Assembly: GCA_045647905.1 (NCBI GenBank)
Contig: JAZRMZ010000191.1
Span: forward strand, 1 to 11,510
DNA length: 11,510 nt
Direction of reading: 5' to 3'
DNA from: SIG440 sp045647905
Lineage (GTDB): Bacteria > Bacillota > Clostridia > Monoglobales > Monoglobaceae
A program made the position numbers and the translations under genes. Positions 9,501 through 11,510 of the stretch are shown here, piece by piece (position 1 is the stretch's first letter; the number at the start of each line of letters is the position of its first letter). The notes beneath the pieces were generated by a model. The model was not told the DNA's origin, did not search any database, and saw only the letters and a program-made list of their open reading frames with translations.

Positions 9501-11270
9501 GCTTATGATGTGTTGAATGAGCCATATTGCGAGCGTGGTGCATGGCGTACATACACAAGGTTCTGGAGACTTCTTGGAACGGATGATGACAGCTGGATAA
9601 ATGACTGCTTCCGTTGGGCACATGAGGCTGACCCGGATGCTGTGCTTATCCTTAATGACAATGCCTTTACTTGGGATGAGGATAAGGAAAACGTTCTTTA
9701 TAACAAAATCAAGGAAATGCGTGACCAGGGAATTCCCGCTGATATTGGTGGACAGATGCATTATGGTGTTGACACCAGCCTTGCAGATATTGAAGCTGTG
9801 CTCCAAAGATTTTCGGGATTGTGTGATTTTTATATCACAGAGCTTGACCTGAAGATGAGAACCTACAACACCTTGGTTGGCACAACTTACTCGGATGGCA
9901 ACGGCTTGCAGGCAACTATAAGTGCATACAACTATCCCGATTATATGCGTGATGAAGTGGCTGCCATTCAGGGAATAAAATACGCATCATTGTTTGATTT
10001 GTTCAGAAAGTATTCGGATACCATCCCCTGCGTTGGAGTTTGGGGCGTATGTGAAAGTATGAATGACTATACCTATGGTAGAGCACCGCTTATGTTTGAT
10101 GCAGAGGGAAATGAAAAGGCAGGATATTTTGGAGCTATGGACTTTGAAGGAAAGCTCCCAAGATGGCAGCCCGAAGACAGACGCCCAAAATACAGAAGAA
10201 TAAATTACAAGGTTGATGAAGCTGATGGCACGGTGCGAATTATTGTGGATGCAGAGGGCGTTGAAAAGGAATTTACGGCAACACTTTATAACACAACCTC
10301 GTCGGGAACTGAAAAGCTCTATGGCGAGCCTGCTTTGCAAATCGGTCAGCAAAGCACCGTTACGGACAATGAGTGTTCATTCACCTTCCCCCTCAGCGGT
10401 TATAATCCTGATGATACGGTTGACACATCAAGATATATAATAAAGCTGAATGCGGGCGATGAAGAAATTCTTGATTATTTCTATTACATCCCAACATCTG
10501 CATATAATGACGGAATGACAATTGTTGAAGACTTCAATGATTTTGAAAAGGCGTATGATTTAAACCATCAGATAGATGTTGGCTCAAATCTTTCAAAGTA
10601 TGATAATGATTTTGCAGGCTTTGTTACAACATATCCGTCTCATACTGTGGACAAATTTATTGATTATAAGGTTCCTGAGGGACATCAGTTGGATAATGTG
10701 ACTCTGGATGCATATGTTTACAGAACGTACAAGGATAAATACAGACCCGTGGTTTCGGTATCGGCAAACGGCGTTGATTACACAAGAGTATCTTATCTTT
10801 CGGATTGGCCTGCATCCTCTGAAATTACTGACAAGGTTTATCCCGGCCAGTATGGTTCCGGAAACAGACATCATTTCAGACTTAATCTTTCGGATATTCC
10901 TGCCGGAATGAAGTATATGAGAATTGACCTGAATGAATTCACGGGTGAGGATCAGGTATATCTTTCAAAGCTCAGAATTGAAACAGCTCTGAGCGGTGAA
11001 GAAAGAGTGTATAGTCTCACGGTTGATTCAAAAGGTAAAACAAGCGTTTTTGGTATTAATGGTGCAGCAGACAAGGGCTTGAATCTTGTTGTTGCAGGAT
11101 ATGACAAAAAGGGCAGAGCCTTGAACTGCAAAATGTTTGAGGTTGACCTTGATTCTGTGGGAACTGTGGTTGAAAAACAGCTTGAAGCACCGGGCGCAGA
11201 ATATTTCAGAGCCTTTTTGATGAATGACGGGTTTGTTCCCATAATTGATTTTGCTGAAAGTGCAAAATAA
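6507..11270 (+). CDS. Multimodular secreted GH10 glycoside hydrolase (endo-1,4-beta-xylanase family)
   Basis: 1587 residues. The signal peptide ends near Ala25 (VASA, then EN). Order: five ~155-160-residue beta-sandwich modules (about 36-194, 202-360, 368-527, 531-684, 690-850), the GH10 domain (~860-1212), an Ig-like segment (~1228-1328), a divergent sixth module (~1337-1496) and an Ig-like C-terminal domain (~1497-1587). GH10 enzymes cleave internal beta-1,4 bonds of xylan by a retaining mechanism. The acid/base Glu1005 (DVLNEP) and nucleophile Glu1112 (ITELD) are both present and 107 residues apart, as expected. The whole protein is far longer than the ~300-350 residues of a bare GH10 domain. 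Some active-site positions are unusual (Cys936, and the missing SW after WGV). The start has only a modest ribosome site (AAAAGG at 6491-6496, 10-base spacer), 20 bases after the third gene. GH10 membership is firm; xylan as the actual substrate is inferred. There is no SLH, dockerin or sortase signal. Confidence 0.93.
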   Translation: MIKRFLSAFLCFCMVLSMVSIVASAENAEITLNNGIFVENFGDFSNAYSITNLRYVTDNALLTNELYNDDTLWQLGNGKNAAEVVYKLPANTRLNSVYFEFSRDKSMMYPIIAWSEDGVSYTDLTTRMDIQRGEDEVVLADWTRMWLANEENGWQTVYSTEKAVPASARYIKFEVQAGSLSSDRTFFRKAVFSGEERAVSGSRFADDFANFDNVYSSENISQVKNNSLLTNAIYNDDDLWTVTNTSEKAEVVYKAKDGMFFSNVEFEFSRMVNIKYPVLSYSSDGVNYTDLTSRMSTAAGDSATVAADWTKLAVASKENGAQNVYSTSKQLPEGAKYIKVEIQAGSSARPLYLRGIVFGLAVFNKLTSTLTEDFDEFKNVYKSNNLSRVTGAPILENAAYGDNTLWTVEDVSKASEVVYTVNDDGELKKVYFEFSRNRSMIYPVLSYSYDGVTYYDLTTRMMEIKDEDDVVKQDWTRKFLGNDGNLWQTCYSTTKELPKGTKFFKVETVENASSGPFYFRKAKLFVESGEEISESVTDEFDDTSKGSFASNFMPKTAEVLGDTSVFGIDDISETAEIEYKVEPGKQFSRFELEIAKRDKIKFPVVTYSMDGKSYTNVNIPMAVADYEENYDWGYAGALVSGYEKFVFEMDLPENVRFLKVWTQKNSVSSQDDLLLSKIELSVENYSGIAQQLSDFCEDFGDIYSSTNINVAEPSMILARGLDDSSVFAVTQLGKGAEVVYKAADSKEFSEITVEYVRQNQIEFPVVAYSKDNVTYTNVSPIMDGKAYTCEGWKNCGTVYKPDGTSSYYSRWSLTRQMPTDVKYIKIWLDTDAVSRLTDMYINRVDLSVRNDNSYERSMFEEYSEYFDICMAVEGRYLDRWGALVSSQANVMVTENGAKSWIHYGEGEDDWDWSTIDAVLSFAEEHNMKVRAHTLVCPDFFDAYSSNGNTTNSWFFEDENGNSLFDANGNPVPGARELTLKRLEKHIKTIMTKYKGRIYAYDVLNEPYCERGAWRTYTRFWRLLGTDDDSWINDCFRWAHEADPDAVLILNDNAFTWDEDKENVLYNKIKEMRDQGIPADIGGQMHYGVDTSLADIEAVLQRFSGLCDFYITELDLKMRTYNTLVGTTYSDGNGLQATISAYNYPDYMRDEVAAIQGIKYASLFDLFRKYSDTIPCVGVWGVCESMNDYTYGRAPLMFDAEGNEKAGYFGAMDFEGKLPRWQPEDRRPKYRRINYKVDEADGTVRIIVDAEGVEKEFTATLYNTTSSGTEKLYGEPALQIGQQSTVTDNECSFTFPLSGYNPDDTVDTSRYIIKLNAGDEEILDYFYYIPTSAYNDGMTIVEDFNDFEKAYDLNHQIDVGSNLSKYDNDFAGFVTTYPSHTVDKFIDYKVPEGHQLDNVTLDAYVYRTYKDKYRPVVSVSANGVDYTRVSYLSDWPASSEITDKVYPGQYGSGNRHHFRLNLSDIPAGMKYMRIDLNEFTGEDQVYLSKLRIETALSGEERVYSLTVDSKGKTSVFGINGAADKGLNLVVAGYDKKGRALNCKMFEVDLDSVGTVVEKQLEAPGAEYFRAFLMNDGFVPIIDFAESAK
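6612..9056 (+). repeat. Five tandem carbohydrate-binding-like modules upstream of the GH10 domain
   Basis: Copies lie at about 6612-7088, 7110-7586, 7608-8087, 8097-8558 and 8574-9056. Shared landmarks: an opening D/E-x-F-x-[DE/N]-F; L-W-x-[VL] or V-F-[GA]-[VI]; A-E-[VI]-x-Y-K; [FY]-E-F-S-R in copies 1-3; [YF]-P-[VI]-[VLI]; S-x-DG-x-x-Y-T; and L-P-x-x-x-[KR]-[YF]-[IFL]-K near the end. Copies 1 and 3 resemble each other most (both have a W-Q-T-[VC]-Y-S-T strand). Copy 2 resembles module 1 of the first gene. Copies 4 and 5 form a second subtype, together with module 2 of the first gene (subtype mark [KE]-F-P-[VI]-[VI] and Y-T-N-V). Conserved Trp and Tyr suggest a sugar-binding face. A galactose-binding-like jelly-roll fold is inferred; I cannot assign a CBM family. 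Confidence 0.75.
9084..10142 (+). other. GH10 catalytic domain
   Basis: Residues ~860-1212. Family landmarks in order: T-E894-N-x-x-K898 (subsite -1/-2 motif), the KVRAHTLV strand with His932, DVLNE with acid/base Glu1005 (codon 9519-9521), ADPDAVLILND, Q1083-M-H1085, ITELD with nucleophile Glu1112 (codon 9840-9842), V-W1179-G-V, and RAPLMFD near the end. Deviations: the Trp normally after HTLV is Cys936, RGH is RAH, ENEMKW is ENGAKSW, WDV is YDV, and the usual S-W after WGvtD is absent (CESMND). The TIM-barrel order is complete, with no sign of truncation. Confidence 0.93.
10515..10994 (+). repeat. Divergent sixth module, C-terminal to the GH10 domain
   Basis: Residues ~1337-1496 repeat the upstream module plan: opening V-E-D-F-N-D-F-E-K-A-Y, D-Y-K-V-P-E-G, R-P-V-V-S-V-S-A-N-G-V-D-Y-T-R-V, I-P-A-G-M-K-Y-M-R-I and V-Y-L-S-K-L. 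It lacks the F-E-F-S-R strand and is the most diverged copy. Its placement after the catalytic domain means the enzyme is flanked by the same module type on both sides. Confidence 0.65.
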
Positions 11271-11510
11271 TTAAATTGTATTCTTTGTGGTAAAGGCAGG
11301 TTAAATGACATTATAGACAATTATTACCCCTCGGATACCTTGCTGCACCAGCTCTTCTGACAAGGTGAGACAAGAAAAATCACTATAATTAAAGCGTTCA
11401 GTTCTTGACTTACCTTGTCAGGAAAGGTGTCAATGCAAATGTTTTGACGGAAGGGTATAAACAAGGAATTAATTAGCCTTTACTGCGAGAGTACGAAAAA
11501 ATAAATATTT
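11271..11510. other. Non-coding tail of the window
   Basis: 240 bases after the stop of the GH10 gene with no credible gene start. It is AT-rich at both ends and holds the inverted-repeat element at about 11321-11460. No hairpin followed by a T-run is seen, so no intrinsic terminator can be called. The next gene, if any, begins beyond the window. Confidence 0.7.
11321..11460. repeat. Imperfect long inverted repeat (palindromic intergenic element)
   Basis: The inner arms at 11357-11376 and 11402-11421 pair over 20 positions, with 18 Watson-Crick pairs, one G-T and one A-A mismatch, around a 25-base AT-rich centre. The similarity continues outward with gaps: CACC/GGTG (11346-11349 with 11426-11429), TTGC/GCAA (11340-11343 with 11435-11438), and TTATTACCCCTC at 11321 against the complement of GAAGGGTATAA ending at 11460. 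The left arm can also fold on itself (TACCTTG 11336-11342 with CAAGGTG 11361-11367), which excludes the long pairing. Nothing like a transposase is present. It could be a MITE-like or REP-like intergenic repeat; its use as an mRNA 3'-end hairpin is possible. Confidence 0.75.

Noticed and set aside
9336..9806. 156-codon open frame on the - strand
   Set aside because: It is opposite the GH10 catalytic domain, whose motifs prove the + strand reading. The translated product shows no family features.
11384..11389. TATAAT as a promoter -10 box
   Set aside because: It is a perfect hexamer but sits in the AT-rich centre of the inverted repeat, with no -35-like sequence 16-18 bases upstream and no TG extension. 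Chance occurrence is likely.
11357..11421. Intrinsic terminator for the operon
   Set aside because: The hairpin is strong, but it is followed by GAAAGGTGTC rather than a T-run and has a 25-base loop. It is better described as an inverted repeat.
11444..11474. TTGACG with TTAATT as a promoter for a gene beyond the window
   Set aside because: The only -10-like match is poor and the spacer is 19 bases. No downstream gene is visible to support it.

Overview
The window looks like a piece of chromosome from a low-to-moderate G+C member of the Bacillota, most likely a plant-fibre-degrading Clostridia species (gut or other anaerobic habitat). The evidence is the strong Shine-Dalgarno sites, the run of secreted proteins with Gram-positive signal peptides, the S-layer homology (SLH) domains, and a modular GH10 glycoside hydrolase. 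The species cannot be named from this sequence.

Layout: four large genes lie head to tail on the + strand (13-2007, 2035/2044-3780, 3796-6486, 6507-11270), separated by only 27, 15 and 20 bases, with no terminator or promoter visible between them. They read as one operon, or the visible part of one. Every product has an N-terminal signal peptide and none has a clear internal membrane segment, so the operon encodes extracellular or cell-surface proteins. Gene 1 is a non-catalytic protein built of a Glu-rich tandem-repeat linker, two full and one degenerate copy of a ~160-residue beta-sandwich module, and an Ig-like tail. Gene 2 has an Ig-like domain, a long helical region, a poly-Gly/Ser linker and three well-formed C-terminal SLH domains. 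Gene 3 has N-terminal, partly decayed SLH repeats and a ~700-residue beta-rich region of unknown function. Gene 4 is a 1587-residue GH10 enzyme with five copies of the gene 1 module before the catalytic domain, a divergent sixth copy after it, and a C-terminal Ig-like domain.

Inferred working model: the gene 4 product is a xylanase-like enzyme held on a carbohydrate by many binding modules. The gene 1 product carries the same modules without catalysis. The gene 2 product, and less certainly the gene 3 product, attach to secondary cell-wall polymer through SLH domains and could form the surface scaffold. Neither gene 1 nor gene 4 has an SLH domain, sortase motif or dockerin, so how they are retained at the cell, if they are, is open.

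The last 240 bases are non-coding and contain a ~140-bp imperfect inverted repeat (about 11321-11460) able to form a long hairpin. It resembles a mobile or relic intergenic repeat more than a classical terminator. No RNA genes, CRISPR arrays or insertion sequences were seen.

The most unusual points are the shared module family that links genes 1 and 4, several substitutions at normally conserved GH10 active-site positions, and the 3' palindromic element.
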